Notes: a model not told the origin generated them from the sequence alone. Counted from the stretch's first letter, positions 1 through 9,069 are shown. The stretch: DNA of 64,000 bases from JACDAE01 sp963717195 (GCA_963717195.1 CAVQVR010000013.1:186001-250000); one strand, 5' to 3'. Numbers and translations are program-made.

Positions 1-264
1 TATGAAGCTGGTGCATTGCCTGCACTGCTAGATACAGTCATGGATATCTATGGCTATCTTCCTTTACCCGCCGCGAAGCGCATCGTCCAGGCTCGTGGCG
101 TAGATCTAAGCGATCTCTTTGGCATCGCGACAATGAGTCCAAAATTTAAACCTGCACCCGCTGTGAAAGGTATCAAGCGCGACGATCAACCCGAACGTGG
201 CCTTGCACCGGATAGGCGCGGCGTATGGGGCAATATTAATCATGTGAGGCAGCCCAATGCCTGA
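1..264 (+). CDS. NuoE-like N-terminal domain protein, 5' truncated by window, no iron-sulfur domain
   Basis: The frame is open at base 1, so the true start lies outside the window. The visible residues match the helical N-terminal part of NuoE/Nqo2, the 24-kDa subunit: a segment like PALLDTVMDIYGYLP followed by LSDLFGIATM, where the family has a 'V.GVATFY' motif. In NuoE a thioredoxin-fold domain with four cysteines holding a [2Fe-2S] cluster should follow. Here the protein ends about 40 residues later with no cysteine, in a Lys/Arg/Pro-rich tail, and there is no room for the missing domain before the next gene. The stop overlaps the next start (ATGCCTGA), so the two are translationally coupled. 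It probably serves as a docking helix bundle for the NuoF-like subunit. Confidence 0.7.
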   Translation, partial: YEAGALPALLDTVMDIYGYLPLPAAKRIVQARGVDLSDLFGIATMSPKFKPAPAVKGIKRDDQPERGLAPDRRGVWGNINHVRQPNA

Positions 265-1585
265 TTTTTCAAATTCTTATCGCATCCTGCGGCAGGATGG
301 CTCCGCTATCCGCTCCCTTGCCGCTTATAGAGAAACTGGTGGCTATAAAGCATTAGATGCTGCTATCCGCCAGCAGACGCCCGATCAGATCGTTCAGCAC
401 GTCATTGACGCAAAATTACGTGGGCGTGGTGGCGCTGGTCGACTCACAGGCGAAAAATGGCGCATCGTACAGCAGACTGATGATACGCCGAAATATGTTA
501 TTTGCAATGCCTACGATGCTGATAGCCGCTCCCTTGTCGCTCGTACATTGCTAGAAACCAATCCTCACCAGGTCATCGAAGGGATCATCCTTGCCGCCTA
601 CGCCGTGGGGGCATCTGAAGCCTACCTCTTCGCTCGCAGCTCTTTTCTTGAAGGTATTGAGGCGACACAGAAAGCGTTGGAGGAGGCATTGGATGCAAAT
701 CTCGTCGGGCGCGATATCCTGGGCACCGATTTTAGCTGTACAATCAATATCCTGGGTGTGGACATCGGCTTTATGGGCGGCGAAGAGACGGTGCAGATGG
801 CCTTGATTAAGGGTCGTCGTGGTATGCCTGAACAACGCCCCCCTTTCCCTGCTCAGTACGGGCTCTGGGATAAGCCGACCGCGATCAACAACATTGAGAC
901 ACTGGTGAATGTACCCCTGATCGTGCGTGATGGCGCGGAGACGTTTGCTAGCGTGGGTTCTGCAACCACGGGGGGTACCAAGTTACTAACCGTCTACGAT
1001 TTTGGGCCAGAGAGTGAGCCCCATGTCGTTGAAGTGCCCTTTGGTGCGTCACTACGCGCTATCCTTGCTCATGCAGGTCTGGGTCGCACTGAAGCGGAAG
1101 TGCGTGCTATTGTTGTCGGTGGCGCAGAGGGCGGAGCCTTGCCTGTATCTTTGCTCGATACTCCTTATGATTTCGATCCTCTGGAAGAGGCTGGCGCGAT
1201 TGTGGGTTCCAGTATTCTTGAATTGCTGCCTGCTGATACCTGCATGGTTGCGTGGGCTATGGAACGTATGCGCTATCTTGGCAAAGAATCGTGTGGCAAG
1301 TGCGTGCCTTGCCGCCTGGGTGTAAAGCGTATGGCGGGTCTTCTAGAGGGAATTGTCAGTGATCTGGGTGTCAATGGAGATATCGATGTATTGGACGAAT
1401 TTGCGGCATATGTGCCCAATGGCTCTCTGTGTGGCTTTGGTGTGCAAGCTCCCAATGCGTACAAGACAGCGAAACGCTATTGGTCCGATCACTTCACGTT
1501 GCATGTTCAGGAGCAGCAATGCCCGACGGGTATGTGTCTGCCCGTACGTGCGCATCGTTTTGTAACAAAGCATGTCCTGCCGTAA
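257..1585 (+). CDS. NuoF-like 51-kDa flavoprotein subunit with altered FMN/NADH motifs
   Basis: A 442-residue homologue of NuoF/Nqo1 and of the beta subunits of NAD-linked formate dehydrogenases and hydrogenases. The family skeleton is clear: GRGGAG (about residues 55-60), PPFPAQYGLWDKPTAINN(I)ET, and a C-terminal [4Fe-4S] site ESCGKCVPCRLG with the fourth cysteine in SLCGFG. Two nucleotide-site motifs deviate. The usual CNADE(G/S)EPG is CNAYDADSR, and GAGAYICGEET is GVDIGFMGGEET. The conserved acidic residue of the first motif is lost, so NADH binding or flavin potential may be changed. It sits between the NuoE-like fragment and the 802-residue flavoprotein, suggesting one cytoplasmic electron-transfer complex. 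Family assignment is secure; the electron donor is unknown. Confidence 0.85.
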   Translation: MPDFSNSYRILRQDGSAIRSLAAYRETGGYKALDAAIRQQTPDQIVQHVIDAKLRGRGGAGRLTGEKWRIVQQTDDTPKYVICNAYDADSRSLVARTLLETNPHQVIEGIILAAYAVGASEAYLFARSSFLEGIEATQKALEEALDANLVGRDILGTDFSCTINILGVDIGFMGGEETVQMALIKGRRGMPEQRPPFPAQYGLWDKPTAINNIETLVNVPLIVRDGAETFASVGSATTGGTKLLTVYDFGPESEPHVVEVPFGASLRAILAHAGLGRTEAEVRAIVVGGAEGGALPVSLLDTPYDFDPLEEAGAIVGSSILELLPADTCMVAWAMERMRYLGKESCGKCVPCRLGVKRMAGLLEGIVSDLGVNGDIDVLDEFAAYVPNGSLCGFGVQAPNAYKTAKRYWSDHFTLHVQEQQCPTGMCLPVRAHRFVTKHVLP

Positions 1586-1590
1586 TTGAT

Positions 1591-1616
1591 TGTAGGGGCA
1601 CGATTTATCGCGCCCG
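1591..1616 (+). repeat. Dispersed TAGGGGC...TTTATCGCG element, copy A
   Basis: A 26-base element starting TGTAGGGGC and ending in ATTTATCGCGCCCG, lying in the 79-base gap between the NuoF-like gene and the next gene. Closely related sequences occur at 10523, 13465, 45234 (minus) and 57752 (minus). Immediately after it a second CGATTTATCG-like half repeats. Confidence 0.7.
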
Positions 1617-1664
1617 TGCGATTTATCGTACTATGCACCTGTTTGTTAAGAGGGATTATACTAG

Positions 1665-4073
1665 ATGGCTATATCAGTCCGAGATACTTTTGCACCAATC
1701 ACTCAGGAGCCGCAAGGACCTCTGGTGCGTAATGATGTGGGGCATCCCAGTTTTACGATTACCATTGATGGCAAGGTAATGCAGGCTTACCAGGGGCAGA
1801 CCGTCCTGAGCGTGGCTGTCGATAATGGGATCAGCGATATCCCGAATCTGTGTAATGATGAGAAGCTGGAGCCAACTTCAGCCTGCCGTATGTGCCTTGT
1901 GCATATCGAGGGCGCGGAGCGGCCTTTGCCTTCCTGTAACACAGCGGCAACGCCAGGGATGGTCGTGACGACGAATTCAGATGAACTGTTCCATATTCGG
2001 CGCACAAACCTGGAGATGATGCTCTCTGATCACAATGCGTATTGTCAGCCTCCTTGCCAGATAGACTGTCCGACACACATTGATATTCCAGGCTATCTGG
2101 AGCTCATTGCAAAGGGCTCAATGAAGGAGGCATCGCGCCTGGTAAAAGAGGTGCTTCCCTTCCCTTACATTCTGGGCCTGACCTGTCCGGCTCCTTGCCA
2201 GAAGGCTTGCCGCCGCACACTGGTGGAAGAAGAGATCGCTATCTGTCGTATGCATGGTCATGCCGCCGAGTACTCGCTGCTTGACCCTGCCGTGCCATAT
2301 CTGAAAGATCCGCCAACCGGGAAGAAAATAGCGGTTGTGGGAGCTGGACCTGCAGGCTTAACCTGTGCGTATTATCTCGCCCTTAAAGGACATTACTGCA
2401 AGGTCTTTGATATGCAGCCTCAGCCTGGGGGGATGCTTCGCTATGGTATTCCAGAGTATCGCTTGCCAAAGGATATTATGGATCGTGAGATAGATCATGT
2501 CTGGCAGCTTGGTGTAGACTTGCAGAGTAGCGTCGCCCTGGGTCGTGATTTCACCATCGATGATCTGTTTGCTCAGGGCTTTGATGCCGTCTACATCGCG
2601 ATTGGTGCCTGGACCAGTAATCCGTTGGACGCGCCCGGTGAGGATGCAGAAGGCGTTGTGAATGCTATTGCTTTCCTGGGTGAGAAGGTGGAAGGCAAGC
2701 CTGTCCCTGTGAAGGAAGGTACCGAGGTTGTTGTGCTGGGAGGTGGATTTACCACGTTTGACTGCACACGTACCTCGTTGCGCCTGGGTGCTAAAGTTCA
2801 CACTGGCTATCGTCGCTCGATCAAAGAGATGACGGCGACGATGGAAGAAATTGAGGATGCCGATGCTGAAGGGACAGAACTGATCTTCTTCGTTCAGCAG
2901 ACGAAGGTTATTATTGAGGATGGCAAAGTAAAGGGTCTGGAGTTCTTGCGCAACAAGCTGGGTGAACCGGATGCCAGTGGCCGCCGCCGCCCGGTGCCGA
3001 TTAAAGGTTCGGAGTTTGTTATCAATTGCGACACGATCATCCCGGCATTCGGCCAGAAGCCCGATAAGGCCGTTCTCGATGAGAAATCGGGCGTAAAGTG
3101 GACGAAATGGACGACGGTCCAGACGAATCCGCATAACTATATGACAGATCGGCACGCTGTTTTTTCAGGTGGTGACTGTCAGATGGGCGCGAAGACGATC
3201 ATTGAGTGCGTGGCGCAAGGGAAACTGGGCGCTCGCTCGATCCATTCATTCTTGCTGGGCGAGGATATGAACGAAGTGGCGCGTCGCCTGGAACTGGAAG
3301 AGCGCAAACCGGACCTCTTCGATATCGTGCCCTATAAGCCAGTTGAACCCAAGGTAAAGATGCCCATGTTGCCCTACGAGGATCGCAAGCGCAACTTTAC
3401 TTTGATTGAGATGGGCTATCTACAGGAGCAGGCTGAGCGCGAAGCTGCACGTTGTTTACAGTGTGCCTGCCCGGCTGCCGGACAATGCGATCTGCAAAAG
3501 TATAGTATTGAGCACGGTCTGGCCGATAACCGTTTCCACGATGGAGAACCGAGCGACTACCATGACTATGATCTGGATATGTCGCACAGCTTCATCCTGC
3601 GTGATCCCAACAAGTGCATTAACTGTACCCAGTGCGTACGCGTCTGCCACGATGTGATCGGCCCCGATTGCTACGGCATGTTTGGTAAGGGTTTCGATAC
3701 TATTGTCGCGACGCCGTTTAATGTCAGCCTGCACGATACCGACTGTGTCTCCTGCGGTGCCTGTGCCCAGGTCTGTCCGACTGGCTCGTTGATGATGGCT
3801 GAGCGCACGTTGACGCGTTATGCCTTCGCTCTGGATCGCTGCATATTCTGTGGCGACTGCGTAGAGGTCTGCCCTCATGGAGCACTCGGCGAGACTCCGA
3901 ATTTCGAGCTCTCCTTTTTCAACCGCTTCGGTGAAGATGTGACCCTGGAGAAGAACGACCTGGCCAATGCTCCTAATTATCTGGTGCGTCAGCGTCTGCC
4001 GCGCAGCAAAAAGAGCCTGCCAGTGATGAGCCCACTGGTTCGTCCGCTGCCTGCACGCGGTATCCGTGAGTAG
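1665..4073 (+). CDS. Hybrid [2Fe-2S] / GltD-like FAD-NAD(P) oxidoreductase / multi-[4Fe-4S] protein
   Basis: An 802-residue soluble electron-transfer flavoprotein. In order: a NuoG-type [2Fe-2S] ferredoxin domain (about residues 25-110, SACRMCLVHIEG ... PSCN); a cysteine-rich GltD/NfnL-type [4Fe-4S] segment (about 125-205, CQPPCQIDC, CPAPCQKAC); an FAD Rossmann fold GAGPAG (about 226); an NAD(P) fold GGGFTTFD (about 362, family GGGNTAMD); then C-terminal ferredoxin clusters CINCTQCVRVC, CVSCGACAQVC and CIFCGDCVEVC (about 645-745). It combines parts of NuoG, the glutamate synthase small subunit and NuoI. With the upstream NuoE/NuoF-like genes it looks like the diaphorase arm of a formate-dehydrogenase-like or NAD(P)-linked complex; no molybdopterin subunit is in view. 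An AGAGGGA box precedes the ATG. Confidence 0.85.
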   Translation: MAISVRDTFAPITQEPQGPLVRNDVGHPSFTITIDGKVMQAYQGQTVLSVAVDNGISDIPNLCNDEKLEPTSACRMCLVHIEGAERPLPSCNTAATPGMVVTTNSDELFHIRRTNLEMMLSDHNAYCQPPCQIDCPTHIDIPGYLELIAKGSMKEASRLVKEVLPFPYILGLTCPAPCQKACRRTLVEEEIAICRMHGHAAEYSLLDPAVPYLKDPPTGKKIAVVGAGPAGLTCAYYLALKGHYCKVFDMQPQPGGMLRYGIPEYRLPKDIMDREIDHVWQLGVDLQSSVALGRDFTIDDLFAQGFDAVYIAIGAWTSNPLDAPGEDAEGVVNAIAFLGEKVEGKPVPVKEGTEVVVLGGGFTTFDCTRTSLRLGAKVHTGYRRSIKEMTATMEEIEDADAEGTELIFFVQQTKVIIEDGKVKGLEFLRNKLGEPDASGRRRPVPIKGSEFVINCDTIIPAFGQKPDKAVLDEKSGVKWTKWTTVQTNPHNYMTDRHAVFSGGDCQMGAKTIIECVAQGKLGARSIHSFLLGEDMNEVARRLELEERKPDLFDIVPYKPVEPKVKMPMLPYEDRKRNFTLIEMGYLQEQAEREAARCLQCACPAAGQCDLQKYSIEHGLADNRFHDGEPSDYHDYDLDMSHSFILRDPNKCINCTQCVRVCHDVIGPDCYGMFGKGFDTIVATPFNVSLHDTDCVSCGACAQVCPTGSLMMAERTLTRYAFALDRCIFCGDCVEVCPHGALGETPNFELSFFNRFGEDVTLEKNDLANAPNYLVRQRLPRSKKSLPVMSPLVRPLPARGIRE

Positions 4074-4133
4074 CATTTAGGGTAGAGGCCTCAAGCTTCA
4101 TTGCTTCCAACCAATGATGTAGCAAAGGAACGG

Positions 4134-4175
4134 AAATACGCTAACTACTGTAGGAAACCAGTAGTTAGCGTATTT
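4134..4175 (+). terminator. Perfect 17-bp stem-loop terminator
   Basis: Left arm 4134-4150, 8-base loop, right arm 4159-4175, all 17 pairs perfect. The outer arms supply A-rich and T-rich ends, so it can act in both orientations. It closes the redox operon about 60 bases after its stop. Confidence 0.8.
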
Positions 4176-4435
4176 CATATATCACCCCCTTTTCTCGTCG
4201 TTTTTTTCCGAAATAGTTGGAGTCAATGCGTTTACACTCCCGCGCGGATGTAAGGATGTCTGACTCTTTTACCCCCATAAGTCCAAAGTACTTGACGGAG
4301 CAATAAGCGAGGCGTTAATCTCCTTTCTATAGATCAAAAAATCATGCAATGGAGTATATTTCTGCTATATTTCGTTGAGCCTTACTGGACGGCAATCTTT
4401 CTGCTGCATGATAAAGCTAGAACAGGAGCAAGCGC
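4176..4435. other. Intergenic region before the GmrSD-like gene
   Basis: No open frame of note. A TTGACG hexamer near 4291 and AT-rich hexamers around 4360-4373 could form a weak promoter, but no pair has convincing spacing. AGGAG at 4424-4428 is a good ribosome binding site for the ATG at 4436. Confidence 0.3.
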
Positions 4436-6166
4436 ATGAGCCGGGTAAGCATTGACACGCGGCAATGTGAAATCAAAAAAATCTTTAGCGACGACTACGT
4501 TTTCAGCATTCCTCTCTACCAGCGCCCTTATTCCTGGACAACAGAGGAAGCAGGCATATTACTTGAAGATCTGCTTGATGCCATGGGAGAAAGCAAACTG
4601 GACCTGGAAGAAGTTTCTCCATATTTTCTTGGGAGTATTGTTCTGACCAAAGGCGATAAGCCAGACTCTGAGGTCATCGATGGGCAACAGCGTCTCACGA
4701 CCATTACAATCTTGTTAGCCGCTTTACGTGCATCGATCCGAGCTGAAAAGGCTGGAGATCTGGAACATTTTTTGTATGAAAAAGCCAATGCCTTTGCTGG
4801 AACACCCAGCCGTTATCGCCTGACGCTGCGTAGACGCGATGCCGAATTCTTTCAGACGTATATTCAGGCTGAAAATGGTATAAAGCATCTTCTCACATTG
4901 CCACCCATGGTTCTCACAGAGAGTCAACGGAATATTCGCGATAATGCACTGACCTTTATGCAACGTCTGCAGCTTTTGCCTGAGACGGAACGTGTTCGCC
5001 TGGGTAAATTTCTTGTCAATAATTGTTTCGTGGTTGTCGTCTCGACCGCTGATTTTGATACCGCCTACCGTATTTTTTCAGTGCTTAATGATCGTGGTCG
5101 TAATCTTTCGTATGCCGATATTCTCAAAGCACAGATTATTGGCGACATTCCACCGACAGAACAGGAAGAGTATACCAACAAGTGGGAAGAGATCGAAGTT
5201 CTGCTGGGAAGCGAGAGTTTTCAAAATCTCCTGTCCCTCATTCGTATTCTCTCAGCGGGAGCACGAATGCGCAAAAACCTGCTGGAAGAGTTTCAGATGT
5301 ACGTCTATCCAACTGCTCAACGCAGGATGACGGCGCAACAACTGATTGATCACTTGTTGCATCCATATGGTTATATTCTTCATGCTATTACGACTGCGAA
5401 TTATAAGAATACACAATGCACCCCTGAGATCGAAGGGCTTTTACGCTGGCTCAACCGCCTTCCTCACAAAGAATGGCTACCAGCTGCTCTACAGTATTGG
5501 GGCAGGAACAGGAATAATCCTGACCTGGTGCTCCGTTTCTTGAAGGATCTGGATCGCCTCTCCGTAGGTCTGTTGCTCCTGAATATGTCGTATCATAAGC
5601 GTGCAGAGCGCTACCATCGATTGCAGATGAGCATAAAGCAGGGCAATAATGTCTATGCGAGCGCTTCTCCTCTACAACTCACTGACGACGAACAACGTGA
5701 TACCTACAGAGCCTTGAATGGTAACCTCTATATCAATGTGAATGCCAGCCTGTGTAAGTATATTCTTTTGCGCCTGGATTCTCTGCTCTCAGATGGTAGC
5801 GCAAGCTATGATTTTCCGACGATCTCAGTAGAGCATGTACTGCCGCAAAAGGTAGCTGTAAATAGCGAATGGACAAAGTGGTTCCCCGCAGATGTGCAGA
5901 GTCGATGGGTGCATCGGTTGGGCAATCTCGTTTTGCTTTCAAGGCAAAAAAATCATGATGCGAGTAATTATGACTTTACCAGGAAGAAAGAAGTCTACTT
6001 TTCAAACCGGTTAGGAGTCTCTCCTTTTGTATTGACATCGCAGGTGATCAATACGCACGAATGGACGCTCGATGTTGTCCAGAAGCGACAGCACGAGTTG
6101 GTGAATAGACTGGCAAAATATTGGAACTTAAAAGGCTCCACTTTTCAGATAGTGAAAGGAGCATAA
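4436..6166 (+). CDS. DUF262/DUF1524 GmrSD-like type IV restriction endonuclease
   Basis: A 576-residue protein with the two-part architecture of GmrSD/BrxU-type enzymes that cut modified (often glucosylated) phage DNA. The N-terminal DUF262 nucleotide-hydrolysing part shows PLYQRPYSW (about residues 26-34) and the diagnostic VIDGQQRLTT (about 80-89). The C-terminal DUF1524 HNH-like nuclease part shows VEHVLPQ (about 465) and RLGNLVLLSRQKNHDASN (about 493-510), supplying the His/Asn metal and catalytic residues. AGGAG lies 7 bases before the ATG. The gene stands alone between a strong terminator and a glycosidase, as solitary type IV enzymes often do. Substrate preference cannot be read from sequence. 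Confidence 0.85.
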   Translation: MSRVSIDTRQCEIKKIFSDDYVFSIPLYQRPYSWTTEEAGILLEDLLDAMGESKLDLEEVSPYFLGSIVLTKGDKPDSEVIDGQQRLTTITILLAALRASIRAEKAGDLEHFLYEKANAFAGTPSRYRLTLRRRDAEFFQTYIQAENGIKHLLTLPPMVLTESQRNIRDNALTFMQRLQLLPETERVRLGKFLVNNCFVVVVSTADFDTAYRIFSVLNDRGRNLSYADILKAQIIGDIPPTEQEEYTNKWEEIEVLLGSESFQNLLSLIRILSAGARMRKNLLEEFQMYVYPTAQRRMTAQQLIDHLLHPYGYILHAITTANYKNTQCTPEIEGLLRWLNRLPHKEWLPAALQYWGRNRNNPDLVLRFLKDLDRLSVGLLLLNMSYHKRAERYHRLQMSIKQGNNVYASASPLQLTDDEQRDTYRALNGNLYINVNASLCKYILLRLDSLLSDGSASYDFPTISVEHVLPQKVAVNSEWTKWFPADVQSRWVHRLGNLVLLSRQKNHDASNYDFTRKKEVYFSNRLGVSPFVLTSQVINTHEWTLDVVQKRQHELVNRLAKYWNLKGSTFQIVKGA

Positions 6167-6290
6167 GAGGGTAGGAAAGGACTGTTCTCCAGGGTAGAGT
6201 GTATACTAGCTGTTACTATGATACGTCTAAGCTATAGAGCCAGTGTTTTCAATGGCGAACAACATTTGTTGAAAGGTGGAAGTTTCCGGC

Positions 6291-7676
6291 ATGGCACAGC
6301 AGCGTATTCTACGTTTTCCCGAGGGGTTTCTCTGGGGTACAGCGTCCTCGTCTCATCAATGCGAAGGAGGAAACACCAATAATCAATGGTATCGATGGGA
6401 GCAGCAGGGACACATTCTCAGCGGTGAGCAGTGTGGTGATGCTTCTAACTGGTGGCTTCTGGCTGAGCAAGATTTTGAGCGGGCAGAGCAGATGGAGAAT
6501 AATGCGCTGCGTCTGAGTATTGAATGGAGCCGCGTCGAACCGGCAGAGGGCCAATGGGACAGTGCCGCCATGGAGCGTTATCGTGCGATGCTAATGGACC
6601 TGCGTCGTCGTCATATCACACCTGTTGTTACGTTGCATCATTTTACTGATCCACTCTGGTTTGTCGAGCGCGATGGATTTGCACGCACGGACAATATTCG
6701 CTTCTTTGTGCGCTACGTTTCTCACGTCGTCGCTTCCCTGCGCGATCTATGCAGTTTCTGGGTCACTATTAATGAACCAAATGTGTATGCTATACAGGGC
6801 TATCAGACAGGCGTTTTTCCGCCAGGTGAGCAGGATATGACCCGGACATTGTTCGTCTTGCGCAATCTGATGCAGGCGCATGTCGAGGCGTTCTATACTA
6901 TGCGTGATCTCCAACCGGAGGCCCAGATTGGCTATTGCCTGCACTATCGCCTTTTCGATCCTGCCAGTCCGTTATCGCCCCTGGCTCGTAGCGTTGCCGG
7001 AGTGCAGGAGACCTTTTTCAACTGGGCACCGTTGCAGGCAGGCGAGACGGGCAGATTTACTTTCCCTGCGAACATGCTTTTGTCACCAATAGCACGAGCG
7101 GCTGGAGCAAGAGATTATCACGGTGTTAATTACTACACACGAGAGATGGTACGCTTCGATCCTACCGCTTCTACCGAGATCTTTGGACGTCGTTTCGTGC
7201 GCCAGGAGGCGTTGCACAATGATTCCGGCCTCGATGGGAGCTTTGGCGAGATTTATCCTGGTGGTCTCTATCGCGTATTAAAGTCCGTCTATAAGCGAAC
7301 GCGCGGCAACAAACCACTTTATATTACAGAGAATGGTTTCTCCGATGCAGCGGACAATCGGCGTCCACGTGCTATTCTGGAGCATCTGGCGATGGTGCAC
7401 CGGGCACTACGTGAAGGTATCCCGATACGCGGATATTTTCATTGGACGCTGGTGGATAATTTCGAATGGAATAATGGCTGGCAGGTGCGCTTCGGCTTGA
7501 TAGAAATCGATCCAGAGACACAGGAGCGTATTCCACGCCGCAGTGCCAGCATGTTTGGTGAAATATGCCGCGCCAATGCCGTTACCGAAACGATTGTTGA
7601 ACGCTACGCGCCCGAAGCTGTTGATGCAATTTTTGGCTCTGCACGTGAGTCGGGCTCACCCACCTTAGCACTGTAA
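6291..7676 (+). CDS. Glycoside hydrolase family 1 (beta-glucosidase type)
   Basis: A 461-residue GH1 enzyme, the usual family length. The N-terminal FPEGFLWGTASSSHQCEG signature is intact, the acid/base glutamate sits in TINEPN (about residue 160) and the nucleophile in YITENGF (about 344). Cytoplasmic: no signal peptide. The frame can start at a GTG at 6276, but AGGTGG at 6274-6279 is better placed for the ATG at 6291, which also matches the family N terminus. It probably cleaves beta-linked glucosides or galactosides released from plant material, in keeping with the pectin/plant-wall genes at 17-22 kb. The exact sugar is not predictable. Confidence 0.9.
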   Translation: MAQQRILRFPEGFLWGTASSSHQCEGGNTNNQWYRWEQQGHILSGEQCGDASNWWLLAEQDFERAEQMENNALRLSIEWSRVEPAEGQWDSAAMERYRAMLMDLRRRHITPVVTLHHFTDPLWFVERDGFARTDNIRFFVRYVSHVVASLRDLCSFWVTINEPNVYAIQGYQTGVFPPGEQDMTRTLFVLRNLMQAHVEAFYTMRDLQPEAQIGYCLHYRLFDPASPLSPLARSVAGVQETFFNWAPLQAGETGRFTFPANMLLSPIARAAGARDYHGVNYYTREMVRFDPTASTEIFGRRFVRQEALHNDSGLDGSFGEIYPGGLYRVLKSVYKRTRGNKPLYITENGFSDAADNRRPRAILEHLAMVHRALREGIPIRGYFHWTLVDNFEWNNGWQVRFGLIEIDPETQERIPRRSASMFGEICRANAVTETIVERYAPEAVDAIFGSARESGSPTLAL

Positions 7677-7738
7677 GAGACCGGATGAGGCTGAAAAACA
7701 TGCAATGTTTGCGCCTGCATGCTCAGAAATAAAATGGC

Positions 7739-7768
7739 TTGTCATAGTGAAGAAGAACGTGCTACACT
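7739..7768 (+). promoter_or_regulatory. Candidate sigma70-type promoter for the PRC/BON gene
   Basis: TTGTCA (7739-7744), 18-base spacer, TACACT (7763-7768), about 75 bases before the ATG at 7845. Confidence 0.45.
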
Positions 7769-7844
7769 CTTTATCAGGAGCTCTATAGAGCGCGTTGCTG
7801 GCGCTGAACGCTCATATTTTTGATGACCGAGGCTGGAAAGATAC

Positions 7845-8843
7845 ATGGAAAAATCAACGTTAATCTCTGAAATGCAAAAGTTTCAATTTGGCAGAAAAAT
7901 ATTTTGTTCTGATGGTGAAGAAGGGGTGCTGACCCATCTTGGCTTTGATCCAGCCACCCAGCGCCTGATTTCCATCGGCGTAAAGCAAAATCGTCCCTTT
8001 GGCAAGACCTTCTCGCAGCCATATGAAGTTGTGGTGGATGCAACGGGCGATGGTATCACCCTCAACGTTACCCGCGATGAGTTGGAAACAGACGAAACGC
8101 AGGTGGAGGGGGTTCTGCTGGATGCAAAAAGCGTGGTGCAGCAGGCGGACTCCAGCGCAAAGGGTCAATTAGTGCTGGTCGCCGTCTATCCCGGGACAGG
8201 TGAACTTGCCTACTGTGTGGCACGTCATCTTCGACCCGGACAAAGTACCCTGGTCCAGCAGCACTATGTGACAGCAATAGAGCCAGGGCGCATTGTGGTT
8301 TCCATTCCAGAAGCAACCTTACAGACGCTTCCTCCTTATCGTAGCGACGCGGAATTACAGCAAGAGGTTGAAGATGTCCTGTTCGATCTTACTCCTCTAC
8401 ATGTCGACTTCAAAGGCATGAATATACGTGTACTGGATAGCGTGCTTTACCTTGATGGGAATATCTCCAGTTCACTACGCAGCGATATTGTGCAGGACCA
8501 GGCGCTTGGTGTAGCAGGTTTGTTAGAGATCAAGAACCGTCTTGTCGGTGACGATCAACTGGCCAACGACCTGGCAATGGCTCTGTCTCGTGATGCTCGC
8601 ACGCGTGACCTGCCTATTGGTGTCTATCCACGTCTAGGCGATGTACGCTTGAGTGGTGCCGTCCATACTCCCGAGCAGAAAGCCGCTGCAGGAGAGATTG
8701 CTGCAAACTTCCCCGGTGTGCGTTCCGTTATCAACGATCTCGTGGTTGACCCTAAAGCCGCTATGCTTCATGTTATGTCCTCGGCTGAGGGTGGTGAGGC
8801 GGAAGATAAAGTTCCAGGGAAGTATGTGAGGCATACGAAGTAG
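7845..8843 (+). CDS. PRC-barrel-like and double BON domain protein
   Basis: A 332-residue protein without signal peptide. Residues about 10-90 resemble a PRC-barrel (small beta-barrel) domain: FGRKIFCSDGEEGVLTHLGF ... PYEVVVDATGDGITL. Residues about 166-232 and 235-305 are two BON domains (SDAELQQEVEDVLFDL ... LYLDGNISSS; DARTRDLPIGVYPRLGDVRLSG), which in other proteins bind phospholipid or ligands. This suggests a scaffold or stress-related membrane-surface protein; no catalytic motif is seen. It has its own promoter and a terminator-like stem-loop follows. Confidence 0.6.
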   Translation: MEKSTLISEMQKFQFGRKIFCSDGEEGVLTHLGFDPATQRLISIGVKQNRPFGKTFSQPYEVVVDATGDGITLNVTRDELETDETQVEGVLLDAKSVVQQADSSAKGQLVLVAVYPGTGELAYCVARHLRPGQSTLVQQHYVTAIEPGRIVVSIPEATLQTLPPYRSDAELQQEVEDVLFDLTPLHVDFKGMNIRVLDSVLYLDGNISSSLRSDIVQDQALGVAGLLEIKNRLVGDDQLANDLAMALSRDARTRDLPIGVYPRLGDVRLSGAVHTPEQKAAAGEIAANFPGVRSVINDLVVDPKAAMLHVMSSAEGGEAEDKVPGKYVRHTK

Positions 8844-8886
8844 TTTTGGTGTCGTTTCCTCCATCTTGTCAAAGATGGTAAAGTAT

Positions 8887-8935
8887 TTCAGCAGTCCGTT
8901 TAATACACTTATTTAAACAGGCTGCTGATATTTTT
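8887..8935 (+). terminator. Stem-loop terminator after the PRC/BON gene
   Basis: CAGCAG (8889-8894) pairs with CTGCTG (8922-8927), extended inward by GTTTAA/TTTAAAC with one mismatch, with TTTTT at 8931-8935. Confidence 0.6.
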
Positions 8936-8976
8936 ACCCCTATTTAAGAGAAATATAAAATTTCCCCCAATTACCA

Positions 8977-9005
8977 TTGACAAAAAGCAAACAAGATGCT
9001 ATTAT
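8977..9005 (+). promoter_or_regulatory. Strong sigma70-type promoter for the AAA ATPase gene
   Basis: TTGACA (8977-8982), exactly 17 bases, TATTAT (9000-9005). The predicted start is about 55 bases before the gene. AAGGAG at 9043-9048 precedes a five-codon reading frame (9051-9068) that ends two bases before the gene's ATG at 9070, so reinitiation may be involved. Confidence 0.75.
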
Positions 9006-9069
9006 GAAGGTGCGCAGTATTCTAGTGCCCTTCTGGCTGGGCAAGGAGCCATGAAAGAGAAGAAATAGC

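Noticed and set aside
2358..3155. 265-residue antisense frame inside the flavoprotein gene
   Set aside because: Shadow of a highly supported coding frame on the other strand; no ribosome site or family match.
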